Source: Novosphingopyxis baekryungensis DSM 16222
Lineage (GTDB): Bacteria > Pseudomonadota > Alphaproteobacteria > Sphingomonadales > Sphingomonadaceae
Direction: 5' to 3'
DNA length: 64,000 nucleotides
NCBI RefSeq assembly: GCF_000420305.1
Contig: NZ_ATUR01000004.1
Location: forward strand, 248,001-312,000
Shown here: positions 25,794-34,991 of the stretch, piece after piece
Layout: each line of letters opens with the position of its first letter
Position numbering within the stretch: the stretch's first letter is position 1
Program-made: the position numbers and the translations under genes
The notes under the pieces: generated by a model
Seen by the model: the letters and a program-made list of their open reading frames with translations, nothing else
Told to the model about the DNA's origin: nothing
Databases searched by the model: none

Positions 25794-26753
25794 ATGAGCA
25801 GCATCGCCCGTTTCGGTATCGACACACCGCTGCCCGAACATATGCGCGGCGCGATCATCGCGCTCGGCAATTTCGACGGCTTTCATCAGGGCCATCAGGC
25901 GGTGGCCGGAGAGGCGATCCGCTGGGCGCGCGAAGAAGGCCGCCCGGCGATCATCGCCACCTTCGATCCGCACCCCGTGCGCCTGTTCAAGCCCGATACC
26001 CCGCCCTTTCGCCTGACGACGCTGGACCAGCGCCAGCGATTGTTCGGCGCGGCAGGGGCGGATGCCATGCTGGTGCTGGCGTTCGACCGGCAGCTGGCGG
26101 CCACCAGCGCACAAAGTTTCGTGCGCGATCTTCTGGCAGACCGCCTGGGCGCATCGGGCGTGGTGACCGGCGAGGATTTCACCTTCGGCAAGGGCCGCGA
26201 AGGTAGCGCGCCGGACCTCGGCACCCTCGGCGCGGATCTGGGCCTGCGCAGCCGTATCGTCTCCCCCGTTCAGGGCGGCGGCGCGGTGGTATCGTCCACC
26301 CGCATCCGCGAGGCGCTGAAAGCGGGCGATCCGCAGCTGGCCGCCCGCCTGCTCACGCGCCCCTTCGCCATCGAAGGTCCGGTGGTGCATGGCGCCAAGA
26401 ACGGGCGGCAGCTGGGCTATCCCACCGCCAATCTGGAGCTCGGCCAGTATCTGCGCCCCCGCTACGGCATTTACGCGGTGCGCGGGCGGCTGCCCGACGG
26501 GCGCATGCTGGAAGGCGCGGCCAATATCGGCATACGCCCCAGTTTCGATCCGCCCGTCGAGCTGCTGGAGCCCTATTTCTTCCAGTTTTCCGCCGATCTG
26601 TACGGACAGACCATCGCCGTGGAACTGCATGCCTTCATCCGCCCCGAGCAGAAGTTCGACGATCTGGAAGCGTTGAAAGAGCAGATGGCCAATGACTGCG
26701 ACCGCGCCCGCGCACTGCTGGCCGATGCCCCCGCTGGTGAGGACGCCGGTTAG
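25794..26753 (+). CDS. ribF: Bifunctional riboflavin kinase / FAD synthetase
   Basis: Converts riboflavin to FMN and FMN to FAD. The N-terminal FAD synthetase part has IALGNFDGFHQGHQAV, TFDPHPVRLF and the VTGEDFTFGKGR loop. The C-terminal riboflavin kinase part (from about residue 195) has GPVVHGAKNGRQLGYPTANL and the final VELHAFIRPEQKFDDLEALKEQM. I take the ATG at 25794 (319 aa); a GTG at 25767, directly after the folA stop, would add nine residues. In many related genomes ileS follows, but here lspA does. Confidence 0.95.
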   Translation: MSSIARFGIDTPLPEHMRGAIIALGNFDGFHQGHQAVAGEAIRWAREEGRPAIIATFDPHPVRLFKPDTPPFRLTTLDQRQRLFGAAGADAMLVLAFDRQLAATSAQSFVRDLLADRLGASGVVTGEDFTFGKGREGSAPDLGTLGADLGLRSRIVSPVQGGGAVVSSTRIREALKAGDPQLAARLLTRPFAIEGPVVHGAKNGRQLGYPTANLELGQYLRPRYGIYAVRGRLPDGRMLEGAANIGIRPSFDPPVELLEPYFFQFSADLYGQTIAVELHAFIRPEQKFDDLEALKEQMANDCDRARALLADAPAGEDAG

Positions 26754-26852
26754 GCCGCCGTTCAGGCGGCGCGCTGCACGGGGAGTGGACGCTGGCCGCC
26801 TTTCGTGCAATCGGGTGGCCCGCAACAAGGGACGACGGAGCTTGCAAGCCAC

Positions 26853-27362
26853 ATGACGCGCATCAAGACTTATGGGCTAATGCTCGCCACGCTGGTCGTC
26901 CTGCTCGATCAGGCGGTGAAATATGCCATGATCGTGCCGCTGTCGCTGCAGAGCAAGGGCACCATCTATCTGCTCCCCATTTTCAGCCTGACCTGGGCGG
27001 AGAACAAGGGCGTGTCGATGGGCATGTTCCAGGCCGGCACCGATGCGCAGCGCTGGATGCTGGTGGCGCTGACCGGCGTGCTGGCGCTGGCCGTGCTCGT
27101 CTGGATGGGGCGTGAGCGGCGGCTGGGCGACGTGCTGGCGCTTGGCGCGATCCTGGGCGGCGCGATCGGCAATATCATCGATCGGGCGCGCTTCGGCTAT
27201 GTCGTGGATTATGCCGATTTCCATGTCGGTGGCATCCGCCCCTTCTTCATCTTCAATCTGGCCGATGCCTGTATCACCATCGGCGTCCTGATATTGCTTG
27301 CCCGTGCGCTGCTCATGCGCGACAAGCCCGACCAACGAAATTCGGAGAATGTCCATGCGTAA
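26853..27362 (+). CDS. lspA: Lipoprotein signal peptidase (LspA)
   Basis: This membrane aspartic peptidase cleaves prolipoproteins. The 169 residues have four transmembrane helices (starting about 7, 64, 94 and 135). The catalytic aspartates are in NIIDRARFGYVVDYAD and FNLADACITIGV, with DQAVK in the first helix and W.ENKGVSMGMF. The ATG at 26853 is preferred over an upstream in-frame start. It overlaps the next lipoprotein gene by 8 nt, whose product would be one of its substrates. Confidence 0.96.
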   Translation: MTRIKTYGLMLATLVVLLDQAVKYAMIVPLSLQSKGTIYLLPIFSLTWAENKGVSMGMFQAGTDAQRWMLVALTGVLALAVLVWMGRERRLGDVLALGAILGGAIGNIIDRARFGYVVDYADFHVGGIRPFFIFNLADACITIGVLILLARALLMRDKPDQRNSENVHA

Positions 27363-27837
27363 ATCGCTCGCGATCCTAGGCGGCGCGGTGCTGCTCGGCG
27401 GCCTGTCCGGCTGCGGCGGCGGCGGTCTGTTCGACCGCGATCGTCCCGACGAATTTGCCGTTTCGCGGCAGGCCCCGCTGATCATCCCGCCGGATTATTC
27501 GCTGGAGCCGCCGCAGCCCGGTGCTGCCCCGGTGCAGGCCGGTACCGATCAAGAGCAGGTGCTCGATGCCCTGTTCGGCGGCCCGGCCCCGCGCTCGGTG
27601 GTGGAGCAGTCGATCAACAACCAGGCCGGCGACAGCGAACTCGGTATTCGCAGCGAAGTGGGCGACCCGCAGACCAATGTGGTCAACAAGGGCTCGGTCA
27701 CGCGTGACATCATCGCCGCGCCGGAAGGCAATGGTCAGGAAGCACAGGTCGGCGTGCCGGCCGGTCAGGCCGCACCCGTGGACGCCAGCCAGCCGTCCGT
27801 TCCCGAAGGGTATAATGAGGCGCCCGCGCCAAACTGA
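27355..27837 (+). CDS. DUF3035 lipoprotein
   Basis: A 160-residue predicted lipoprotein. The lipobox is LSGC (Cys about 21), followed by Gly residues, then the DUF3035 core: RPDEFAVSRQAPLIIPPDYSLEPPQPG, a motif shared by Beta-barrel-assembly-like lipoproteins of alphaproteobacteria. The rest is acidic and probably disordered. I start it at the ATG at 27355, with CGGAG seven nt upstream, rather than the ATG at 27349. It is read with lspA and ends at a bidirectional terminator. Confidence 0.88.
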   Translation: MRKSLAILGGAVLLGGLSGCGGGGLFDRDRPDEFAVSRQAPLIIPPDYSLEPPQPGAAPVQAGTDQEQVLDALFGGPAPRSVVEQSINNQAGDSELGIRSEVGDPQTNVVNKGSVTRDIIAAPEGNGQEAQVGVPAGQAAPVDASQPSVPEGYNEAPAPN

Positions 27838-27884
27838 TGGCGCGGTCCCGCCGCCTTCCAGCGCGGGAGACCTTTCAGAAACAA

Positions 27885-27925
27885 GAAAAAGGCCTGCCGC
27901 GGTGCCATTCCGCAGCAGGCCTTTT
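27885..27925. terminator. Bidirectional terminator between DUF3035 gene and dxs
   Basis: AAAAAGGCCTGC (27886-27897) is the reverse complement of GCAGGCCTTTTT (27914-27925), giving a 12-bp stem with U-tracts on both strands. It serves the rightward ribF-lspA-DUF3035 mRNA and the leftward dxs mRNA. Confidence 0.92.
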
Positions 27926-27960
27926 TCTTTTTCGTAACGTGCTTTTGGCCGTTGCGCCAA

Positions 27961-29907
27961 TCAGGCCCGCGCACCGGCCTCTTCGATATCGGTGCTGTTA
28001 TGGCGCAGCGCCTTGAGCACCTTGTCCACGATATCCGGCGCCATCAGACCTGCTTCGGCATATTGCCGGTCCGGCTTGTCCTGATCCTGAAACACGTCCG
28101 GCAGGCGCATGGTCCGCACCTTCAGCCCGGCATCGGTGAGCCCTTCATCGCTGGCCATGGTGAGCACATGCGCGCCCAGCCCGCCGACGGCGCCTTCCTC
28201 GATGGTGATGCACACTTCATGCGTGCTCATCAGCTTGCGGATCAGGTCATTGTCCAGCGGCTTGGCAAAGCGCAGATCGGCCACCGTGGTGCTGAGGCCC
28301 TTGGCGTCCAGCGTGTCGGCAGCCTTCATGGCTTCGGCCAGCCGGGTGCCGAGCGACAGAATCGCGACCTGACGGCCTTCGCGCACGATGCGTCCCTTGC
28401 CGATTTCCAGCTTCTCCGGCGTTTCCGGCAGCGCCACACCGGTGCCCGCGCCGCGCGGATAGCGGAACGCAATCGGCCCGTCGTCATAGGCGGCGGCGGT
28501 ATGCACCATATGGACCAGCTCCGCCTCATCCGCCGCGGCCATCACCACCATGTTCGGCAAGGTGGCGAGATAGGCGATGTCGAACGATCCGGCATGGGTC
28601 TGCCCGTCATCCCCCACAAGCCCGGCGCGGTCGATGGCGAAGCGCACCGGCAGATTCTGGATCGCCACATCATGCACCACCTGATCATAGGCGCGCTGCA
28701 AAAAGGTGGAATAGATGGCGGCGAACGGTTTCATGCCCTGCGCGGCCAGCCCGGCGGCAAAGGTCACCGCATGCTGTTCGGCAATGCCCACGTCGAAGCT
28801 GCGCTCCGGAAAGGCGGCGGAGAATTTGTCGACGCCCGTACCGCCCGGCATTGCGCCGGTAATCGCGCAAATGCGCTTGTCCGCCGTGGCTTCGGCGATC
28901 AGCGCATCGGCAAAGACATTGGTGTAGGTGGGAGGGCCGCCGCCCTTGCCCTTGTCCTGCTTGCCGGTCACGACGTCGAATTTGGACACGCCGTGATATT
29001 TGTCGGCGGACGCTTCGGCGGGGCCATAGCCCTTGCCCTTCTGCGTCACGACATGGATCAGGATCGGCCCCTCTTCGGCATCGCGCACATTCTCGAGCAC
29101 CGGGATGAGGTGGTCCAGATTATGGCCGTCGATCGGGCCGACATAATAGAAGCCCAGCTCCTCGAACAGCGTGCCGCCGGTCACCATGCCGCGCGTATAT
29201 TCCTCCGCGCGGGCAAGCCCCTTGTGGACGCGGCGGGACAGCTTGGAACTCATCTTCTTGGCCAGGCTGCGCAGCCCAAGATATTCGCTGCTGGAGATCA
29301 GCCGCGCCAGATAGGCGCTGAGCCCGCCGACGGGCGGGGCGATCGACATGTCGTTGTCGTTCAGGATCACGATCAGCCGGTTGCCCGCCTGCGCGGCGTT
29401 GTTCATCGCCTCATACGCCATGCCCGCACTCATCGCGCCATCGCCGATGACCGCGATCGCCTTGTCCGGCCGCTCGCTGAGCTTGTTGGCCACGGCAAAG
29501 CCCAGCGCGGCGGAGATCGAGGTGGAGCTGTGCGCCGCACCGAACGGATCATATTCGCTCTCGGACCGCTTGGTGAAACCACTGAGGCCGCCGGCCTGGC
29601 GCAGCGTGCGGATACGGTCCCGGCGTCCGGTCAGAATCTTGTGCGGATAGCATTGATGGCCGACATCGAAGATCAGCCGGTCGTCCGGCGTGTTGAACAC
29701 GTAATGGATCGCCGCGGTCAGCTCGACCACGCCGAGACCCGCCCCCAGATGACCGCCGGTGACGGACACCGCATCGATCATTTCCGCGCGCAGTTCGTCA
29801 CAGAGCTGCCGCAGCTGATCGGGCTTGAGCTTGCGCAGGTCGGCAGGGACATCGACCATATCGAGAAGCGGTGTTTCCGGCCGCACTGCCAGTGTTTTTT
29901 CAGTCAT
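27961..29907 (-). CDS. dxs: 1-deoxy-D-xylulose-5-phosphate synthase
   Basis: This thiamine-diphosphate enzyme condenses pyruvate and glyceraldehyde 3-phosphate, the first step of the non-mevalonate isoprenoid pathway. The 648 residues contain [30 protein letters not shown], the ThDP motif [18 protein letters not shown], and the transketolase-like central [18 protein letters not shown]. An unusual-looking 875-codon open frame on the other strand here is a mirror effect of GC-rich codon use. It lies downstream of a Zur-like regulator. Confidence 0.97.
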   Translation of the reverse strand: MTEKTLAVRPETPLLDMVDVPADLRKLKPDQLRQLCDELRAEMIDAVSVTGGHLGAGLGVVELTAAIHYVFNTPDDRLIFDVGHQCYPHKILTGRRDRIRTLRQAGGLSGFTKRSESEYDPFGAAHSSTSISAALGFAVANKLSERPDKAIAVIGDGAMSAGMAYEAMNNAAQAGNRLIVILNDNDMSIAPPVGGLSAYLARLISSSEYLGLRSLAKKMSSKLSRRVHKGLARAEEYTRGMVTGGTLFEELGFYYVGPIDGHNLDHLIPVLENVRDAEEGPILIHVVTQKGKGYGPAEASADKYHGVSKFDVVTGKQDKGKGGGPPTYTNVFADALIAEATADKRICAITGAMPGGTGVDKFSAAFPERSFDVGIAEQHAVTFAAGLAAQGMKPFAAIYSTFLQRAYDQVVHDVAIQNLPVRFAIDRAGLVGDDGQTHAGSFDIAYLATLPNMVVMAAADEAELVHMVHTAAAYDDGPIAFRYPRGAGTGVALPETPEKLEIGKGRIVREGRQVAILSLGTRLAEAMKAADTLDAKGLSTTVADLRFAKPLDNDLIRKLMSTHEVCITIEEGAVGGLGAHVLTMASDEGLTDAGLKVRTMRLPDVFQDQDKPDRQYAEAGLMAPDIVDKVLKALRHNSTDIEEAGARA

Positions 29908-29952
29908 CTCTCAACCTTATACGCTTGGATTGTCCAAGTCGATTGGCGCCGC

Positions 29953-30411
29953 TCAATCGCAGGCGGCGCATGTTCCATGCACTTCAATCACGGGACGATC
30001 GGGGGTGAAGCCGTTGGCGGTGGCGGTATCGCGCACACCATTGGCAATGCGATCATTGTCGACATGCGTCACTTCGCCGCATCTATCGCAGATCATGAAG
30101 ATACAGTCATGCACACAGCCCGGGTGGCTGTTGGCCACATAGGCATTCGCACTTTCCACCCGCTGGGCCAGATTGGTTTCCACGAACAGATCGAGGATGC
30201 GATACACGCTGTTGGGCGCAATCCGCTTTTCCCGCCGCGCGGAAACCTTTTCGGCAATGTCATAGGCGGACGCTGGCGTCTTGAACGTGGCGAGCACGTC
30301 GAAGATCAGCGCGCGCATGTCGGTCCACTGCTCGCCGGCAGCTTCCAATGTGGTCTGCGCCTCCTGAGTCAGCGAGGCGCCATGATGCTCGTGATGCGCA
30401 TGGCCTGTCAT
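29953..30411 (-). CDS. Fur-family regulator, Zur-like
   Basis: A 152-residue Fur-family metal-sensing repressor. The N-terminus is His-rich (HAHHEHH), which suits zinc sensing. The winged-helix part has AYDIAEKVSARR and NSVYRILDLFVETN as recognition helix. Two CxxC pairs for structural zinc are C108/C111 (CDRCG) and C148/C151 (CAAC). These features and the low Fur iron-site content point to Zur rather than Fur. I take the ATG at 30411 (an in-frame TTG lies 36 nt upstream). A MerC-domain gene lies directly upstream on the same strand. Confidence 0.87.
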   Translation of the reverse strand: MTGHAHHEHHGASLTQEAQTTLEAAGEQWTDMRALIFDVLATFKTPASAYDIAEKVSARREKRIAPNSVYRILDLFVETNLAQRVESANAYVANSHPGCVHDCIFMICDRCGEVTHVDNDRIANGVRDTATANGFTPDRPVIEVHGTCAACD

Positions 30412-30512
30412 GCACCAGGATGTAGGCAAGCGCGCGAGGCGGGGCAATGCTGCAAATTAACGCCCGGCGAAAGGCGTGGCCCGGCGGCCTGTGCATCGCC
30501 TGCGGCAAACCC

Positions 30513-30881
30513 TCAGTGGGTGGCGCGAAAATTCAGATCATGGCCGAGCGCCAAAATCGATACGCCCATTATGGTGTAGACCACCTCCATATCGCCATGC
30601 GGCAGGCTGAGCGCGCCGGCCATGACGCCAAGGCCCAGAGATCCGATCGCTACCGGGAACAGATAGCCATGGCGCAGTACGCCGCGTCCAAGACCGACGC
30701 CGCCCAGCACAATGGCAATGGCCAGTCCAAGCTCATGCACCCATTCCGCGCCGAGAAGGCCACCAAGCGACGCGGCAGCAGCGACAAAGACTGCCGTTGC
30801 AATGCAATGCACCACGCACATACCGGACAGCAGCATGGCCGCGCGGTCCCACAATCCGTCTCTCTGTATCATCGTCGCCAT
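30513..30881 (-). CDS. MerC-domain membrane protein
   Basis: A 122-residue membrane protein of the MerC family, which transports mercury in mer operons but is also found outside them. Signature: LLSGMCVVHCIATA, with the metal-binding cysteines C22 and C26. Four helices are predicted (about 12-34, 50-68, 74-92 and 100-112), and His residues are scattered at the end. No mer genes are present, and it lies next to a Zur-like gene, so zinc or another soft metal is a plausible cargo (inference). In-frame start 18 nt earlier (30899) is possible. Confidence 0.85.
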   Translation of the reverse strand: MATMIQRDGLWDRAAMLLSGMCVVHCIATAVFVAAAASLGGLLGAEWVHELGLAIAIVLGGVGLGRGVLRHGYLFPVAIGSLGLGVMAGALSLPHGDMEVVYTIMGVSILALGHDLNFRATH

Positions 30882-31044
30882 GCCGGACTGTATAGCCATA
30901 GGTTCGTTAAGATACAACATCACATGCCGGCGGAAGTCCAAAAACTTTTCGGCTTCCCCCGTGCAGACAGTTCCCGACAGGCGCGCAGATGGCTTGCGGG
31001 TCACGGCGCGGCAGCACATATCGTCCAGCATGACAGCGACCCGA

Positions 31045-32091
31045 ATGTCCGCGCCTGCAGCGTCCGCAACCAGTGCCCGCCTGCAGCCGATCGCCATCGC
31101 CAATTGGCTGCTCGCGGTGGCCGCGCTGGTGTTTTGCATGGTCGTGGTCGGCGGGATCACGCGGCTGACCGAATCGGGCCTGTCGATCACCGAATGGCAA
31201 CCGATCACCGGCGCTATTCCGCCCCTGTCGCTGAGCGGCTGGGAGGCGGAGTTCGCCAAATATAAGGCGACGCCGGAATATCAGGAGATCACCGGCCCGG
31301 CGGGCATGACGCTGTCGCAGTTCCAGTTCATCTTTTTCTGGGAATGGGCGCACCGGCTGCTCGGGCGTCTGATCGGTATCGCTTTCGCACTCCCGCTCGC
31401 CTTCTTCTGGATTCGCCGCGCGATCCCGAAGGGTTACAAGCCCAGGCTGCTGGCACTGCTCGCGCTGGGCGGATTGCAGGGCGCCATCGGCTGGTGGATG
31501 GTGGTGAGCGGCCTCACCCTGCGGACCGATGTCAGCCATTATCGACTGGCGGTCCATCTGCTGACCGCCCTTTTCATCCTGTCCGGCCTGGTCTGGACCG
31601 CGCTGGATCTGCGCCAGCTGGCCAAGGTTCAGGCCCGCCCGGCCAGGCTGACCGGCCGGTCGGCGCTGCTGCTGGCGATCGTGGCGATCCAGCTGCTATA
31701 TGGCGCGTGGGTCGCCGGCATGGACGCCGGCTATGTCGCCAGCGACTGGCCGCTGATGAACGGTCAATTCTTCCCCGCCGGTGTGGACTGGAGCAGGGGC
31801 GCAGCCTTTGCCTTTTCCAACGATCCCTTCCTGGTGCACTTCATCCACCGCTGGTGGGCCTGGGCGGCGCTGGCGGCGGTCATCCTGCTGGCCCGCGGGG
31901 CCAAACGGGCGGGCGTGCGCCCGGTCTCGATCGCCCTGTCGGCCGCGGTTGGCGTGCAGATCCTGCTCGGCATCGCGACGGTCATGAGCGGCGTCGCCCT
32001 GCCGATGGCGGCGGCGCATCAAGCGGTCGGCGCGCTGCTGGTGGCCAGTGCGATATGGGCGGCGCATGCAGCAGGCAGACGGACGGCCTGA
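31045..32091 (+). CDS. ctaA: Heme A synthase (CtaA/COX15)
   Basis: A membrane oxygenase-like enzyme converting heme O to heme A for cytochrome oxidase. The 348 residues have eight helices and the family motifs: VVVGGITRLTESGLSITEW, the FFWEWAHRLLGR histidine, HYRLAVHL, GYVASDWPLMNGQFFP, FIHRWWAW and AAAHQAVGAL with the heme-ligand histidines. The start is ambiguous: ATG at 31045 is taken, ATG at 31030 adds five residues. It is divergent from the MerC gene and about 140 bp before rplM. Confidence 0.94.
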   Translation: MSAPAASATSARLQPIAIANWLLAVAALVFCMVVVGGITRLTESGLSITEWQPITGAIPPLSLSGWEAEFAKYKATPEYQEITGPAGMTLSQFQFIFFWEWAHRLLGRLIGIAFALPLAFFWIRRAIPKGYKPRLLALLALGGLQGAIGWWMVVSGLTLRTDVSHYRLAVHLLTALFILSGLVWTALDLRQLAKVQARPARLTGRSALLLAIVAIQLLYGAWVAGMDAGYVASDWPLMNGQFFPAGVDWSRGAAFAFSNDPFLVHFIHRWWAWAALAAVILLARGAKRAGVRPVSIALSAAVGVQILLGIATVMSGVALPMAAAHQAVGALLVASAIWAAHAAGRRTA

Positions 32092-32137
32092 ATTCCATAC
32101 GGTATCATTATACCCGCTCTATAACCCCCGCTCAGCC

Positions 32138-32166
32138 TTGACTTCAGCCGGGTTAGCCGTCATTAG
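32138..32166 (+). promoter_or_regulatory. Candidate promoter of rplM-rpsI
   Basis: TTGACT (32138-32143) and CATTAG (32161-32166) are separated by exactly 17 bp, a good sigma-70-like fit. Transcription would start near 32173, leaving a leader of about 57 nt. This is a prediction from sequence alone. Confidence 0.55.
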
Positions 32167-32229
32167 CGCACCTTCACCGCCGTGGGGGAACCTGCGGCTT
32201 TCGCTTTTTTTGATCCAAGGACGGCTAAC
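32152..32229 (+). promoter_or_regulatory. rplM leader with inverted repeat at the start codon
   Basis: GTTAGCCGTC (32152-32161) is the perfect reverse complement of GACGGCTAAC (32220-32229), whose end abuts the rplM ATG. In between are CCGC/GCGG arms (32178-32181, 32194-32197) and a run TTTCGCTTTTTTT (32199-32211), like an attenuator. If transcribed whole, the fold would hide the start region; L13 leaders are known to bind their own protein in other bacteria. Confidence 0.5.
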
Positions 32230-32709
32230 ATGAAGTCGCTTTCCAAGACCACCCAATCGGTGCGTCCCGAGGATGTCGAGAAGAAGTGGCACATCATCGA
32301 CGCCGAGGGTCTCGTCGTCGGCCGTGTCGCCACCATCATCGCCAACATCCTGCGTGGCAAGCACAAGCCCAGCTTTACCCCCCATGTCGATTGCGGTGAC
32401 CATGTCATCGTCATCAATGCGGGCAAGGTGCGCTTTACCGGCAACAAGACCAAGCAGAAGGTCTATTACAAGCACACCGGCTATGCCGGCGGCATCAAGG
32501 GCGTCACCGCCGAGAAGGTTCTCGAAGGTCGCTTCCCCGAGCGCGTGCTGGAAAAGGCCGTCGAGCGTATGGTCCCGCGTGGCCCGCTCGGCCGTGCGCA
32601 GATGCGCGCCCTGCATTTGTACAATGGCACCGAGCATCCGCATGAAGGCCAGCAGCCCGAAACGCTCGACATCGCTGCGCGCAATCGCAAGAACAAGGTA
32701 GGTGCCTAA
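32230..32709 (+). CDS. rplM: 50S ribosomal protein L13
   Basis: A 159-residue large-subunit protein. Characteristic parts are [18 protein letters not shown] at about 19-36, [30 protein letters not shown], and [19 protein letters not shown]. The last part runs [12 protein letters not shown]. It precedes rpsI with a shared TAATG stop/start, the usual L13-S9 pairing. The start at 32230 follows the family and the leader described above. Confidence 0.98.
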   Translation: MKSLSKTTQSVRPEDVEKKWHIIDAEGLVVGRVATIIANILRGKHKPSFTPHVDCGDHVIVINAGKVRFTGNKTKQKVYYKHTGYAGGIKGVTAEKVLEGRFPERVLEKAVERMVPRGPLGRAQMRALHLYNGTEHPHEGQQPETLDIAARNRKNKVGA

Positions 32710-33230
32710 TGGCCGATAATCGTCAGTCGCTTTCCGACATCAAGGACATTGCGGGCGACGCCGCCGAGGCGAATGCCGAAGCCGGCACGACCGATGTTCC
32801 TGCACAGCCGACCATGCCGCTGCGTGAGCAGATCCTGGACCAGTATGGCCGCGCCTATGCCACCGGCCGCCGCAAGGACGCCATTGCGCGCGTCTGGCTG
32901 AAACCCGGCACGGGTCAGATTGTGGTCAATGGCCGCGATCAGAGCACCTATTTCGCACGCCCCTCGCTGCGCCTCGTGATCAACCAGCCGTTCGACGTGA
33001 CCGAGCGTCGCGGCCAGTATGATGTCATGGTCACCGTCAAGGGTGGCGGTCTTTCCGGCCAGGCCGGCGCCGTCAAGCATGGCATTAGCCAGGCGCTGAC
33101 ACGCTATGAGCCCGTGCTGCGCGCCGTGGTGAAGTCTGCCGGCTTCCTCACCCGTGACAGCCGCGTGGTCGAGCGCAAGAAATATGGCCGTGCCAAGGCG
33201 CGCAAGAGCTTCCAGTTCTCCAAGCGTTAA
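32709..33230 (+). CDS. rpsI: 30S ribosomal protein S9
   Basis: A 173-residue small-subunit protein. The S9 core starts at about residue 48 ([18 protein letters not shown]), followed by [47 protein letters not shown], and the C-terminal tail [16 protein letters not shown] that reaches the P-site tRNA. Like other alphaproteobacterial S9, it has an N-terminal extension of about 45 residues, acidic and Ala-rich. Terminator at 33258-33284. Confidence 0.98.
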   Translation: MADNRQSLSDIKDIAGDAAEANAEAGTTDVPAQPTMPLREQILDQYGRAYATGRRKDAIARVWLKPGTGQIVVNGRDQSTYFARPSLRLVINQPFDVTERRGQYDVMVTVKGGGLSGQAGAVKHGISQALTRYEPVLRAVVKSAGFLTRDSRVVERKKYGRAKARKSFQFSKR

Positions 33231-33257
33231 GCGCCATATCTCTCCAAGATTTCAGAA

Positions 33258-33284
33258 GGCGGCCCCGACGGGCCGCCTTTTTTT
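33258..33284 (+). terminator. Terminator of rplM-rpsI
   Basis: GGCGGCCC (33258-33265) pairs with GGGCCGCC (33270-33277) over a CGAC loop and is followed by seven T residues. Confidence 0.95.
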
Positions 33285-33377
33285 GCGGCCGAACCCGTAG
33301 CACCCCAGCAGCGACGTCCAGTTTAGGCGCTGTTTACCATTCGCCTCTAGACGGCTGTCTTGAAGGGATGCGGTGTT

Positions 33378-34991
33378 ATGCGATTTTGGACCGATGCAGG
33401 CTTTCGGCCCAAGCGATTGGCCTTTTACCTGCGCGAATTAACGCGAATCGATTGTGCGGAGGACAGCGCGAGACAGGCTGCCTTCGAAGCGCAGTTGCGC
33501 GCCACTGCCCATAGCATGCGCACGGTATTTCCGATTACCGGCCTGCTATCGCTTTCGATTTATGTCGTTCTGGAGCCCTTCTCCTCTCAATTCTGGCTCG
33601 CCATCGGATCGATCGGCCTGTTCATCGCGACCGTGCTCGGCTTCTGGCTAACCGGACCGAATATGACCGATCGGCTCTGTCGACAGCCGCGTCACATGGC
33701 ACTCGCCCTGGTCGGCAACGCCCTGATGTTAGGGCTCTCCTGGAGCGCGGCGTTCTACGCAGCGCTCCAAACAGACGATCCTGCGATCATCCAGTTTCTC
33801 ACCGCCGTACTTTCCGCGATGATATTTTTGGGAGCGCTGATCTATCTGAGCCTGCCGATCGCGTTCCTTGCCTTTTCCCTGCCGCTCTATGTTCTTTTTG
33901 GGATCAACCTTGCCGTCCGGTACGACTTTGCGTTCATAACCTCGGTAATGCTCATGGTGCTGGGCTGGTATCTTGCCAAAACCGTGGTCGAACAATCGCA
34001 AAACATCGTGCAGCTGCATCTCAAGAACGAAGAACTCAACGAAACCCGCTTGGCCGAAGCCTTGCTGCGGGACCGCCAGAATTCTCGAGAGCTGGACGAA
34101 GCGCATGAACGTGCCGCGGCGAAGGAAAATATCGCCAAGGAACGGCGCATGCATCTGCTCGCCCTGGCGGACCAGTTCGACAGCTCGGTCGTGGAAACCA
34201 GCGACGATTTGGCCGCCGCCATCGCCGAGCTGACGGGGTCCGCCACGTCTCTCACCACGATCGCCGGAACCACGAGCGACGATGCCCGCGCAACACGCAA
34301 CCGGGCCAGCGCAGCAACGGATGCCGCGCAGCATGTCGCCGTGGCGGCCGAGCAGCTTGACCAGGCCGTGGCCGAAGTGGGCACGCAGATTCAGGCCAAT
34401 CTGGCGCATATCGCCGAGGTCGGTCAGGCCACGCGGCAAAGCGAAGCGGCGATGACGCTCCTCGTGCAACGGGCGGGCGGTATCGGGAAGATTGTCCATA
34501 CGATATCGGATGTGGCGCGTCAGACCAATCTGCTGGCGCTCAACGCGACCATCGAGGCTGCCCGGGCTGGTGAAGCCGGGCGCGGGTTTGCGATTGTGGC
34601 GCAGGAGGTCAAGGCGCTGGCCGGACAGACGGCGCGCATGACCGAAGACATTGCCGCGCAGCTCAACGAGATCGATCGATTCGTGAACGATGCCGCCATG
34701 GCGCTGGACAAGGCCGGCGAGGAGCTGACGCAGCTGGAGGAGTGCGGCACGATGATCGCCTCTGCAACCGAAGAACAGCGCGCGGCGAGCGACGAGATCC
34801 GACGCCACTCCACCATGGCAGCAGCGGAAAGCGAACGGGCCCAGTCCAGCGTCAGCCGTGTGACCCATGCCGCGGACGAAACGCGCAAGCACAGCAGCGG
34901 GGTCAGCGACATCGCCCAGTCTCTGACCATCCGGTCCACCAGTCTGCGCACCGCCACGGAGGGCTTCCTCCGGGAACTGCGCGCGTCCTGA
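33378..34991 (+). CDS. Methyl-accepting chemotaxis protein without periplasmic sensor domain
   Basis: A 537-residue transducer. The N-terminal half has about six hydrophobic segments (residues 49-205) with short loops, so the sensor is a multi-helix membrane module rather than a periplasmic domain. A charged helix (about 210-265) joins it to the cytoplasmic signalling hairpin, whose tip is [36 protein letters not shown]. The ATG at 33378 follows AAGGGA; an earlier TTG at 33360 is possible. No che genes are near, so it is an orphan receptor. HAMP is not evident. Confidence 0.93.
   Translation: MRFWTDAGFRPKRLAFYLRELTRIDCAEDSARQAAFEAQLRATAHSMRTVFPITGLLSLSIYVVLEPFSSQFWLAIGSIGLFIATVLGFWLTGPNMTDRLCRQPRHMALALVGNALMLGLSWSAAFYAALQTDDPAIIQFLTAVLSAMIFLGALIYLSLPIAFLAFSLPLYVLFGINLAVRYDFAFITSVMLMVLGWYLAKTVVEQSQNIVQLHLKNEELNETRLAEALLRDRQNSRELDEAHERAAAKENIAKERRMHLLALADQFDSSVVETSDDLAAAIAELTGSATSLTTIAGTTSDDARATRNRASAATDAAQHVAVAAEQLDQAVAEVGTQIQANLAHIAEVGQATRQSEAAMTLLVQRAGGIGKIVHTISDVARQTNLLALNATIEAARAGEAGRGFAIVAQEVKALAGQTARMTEDIAAQLNEIDRFVNDAAMALDKAGEELTQLEECGTMIASATEEQRAASDEIRRHSTMAAAESERAQSSVSRVTHAADETRKHSSGVSDIAQSLTIRSTSLRTATEGFLRELRAS

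Noticed and set aside
27952-30579. Long rightward open frame of 875 codons across dxs and the Zur-like gene
   Set aside because: It lies antisense to two well-supported genes, has low-complexity His/Gly/Arg-rich sequence and no recognisable domain. Third-position GC bias opens such mirror frames.
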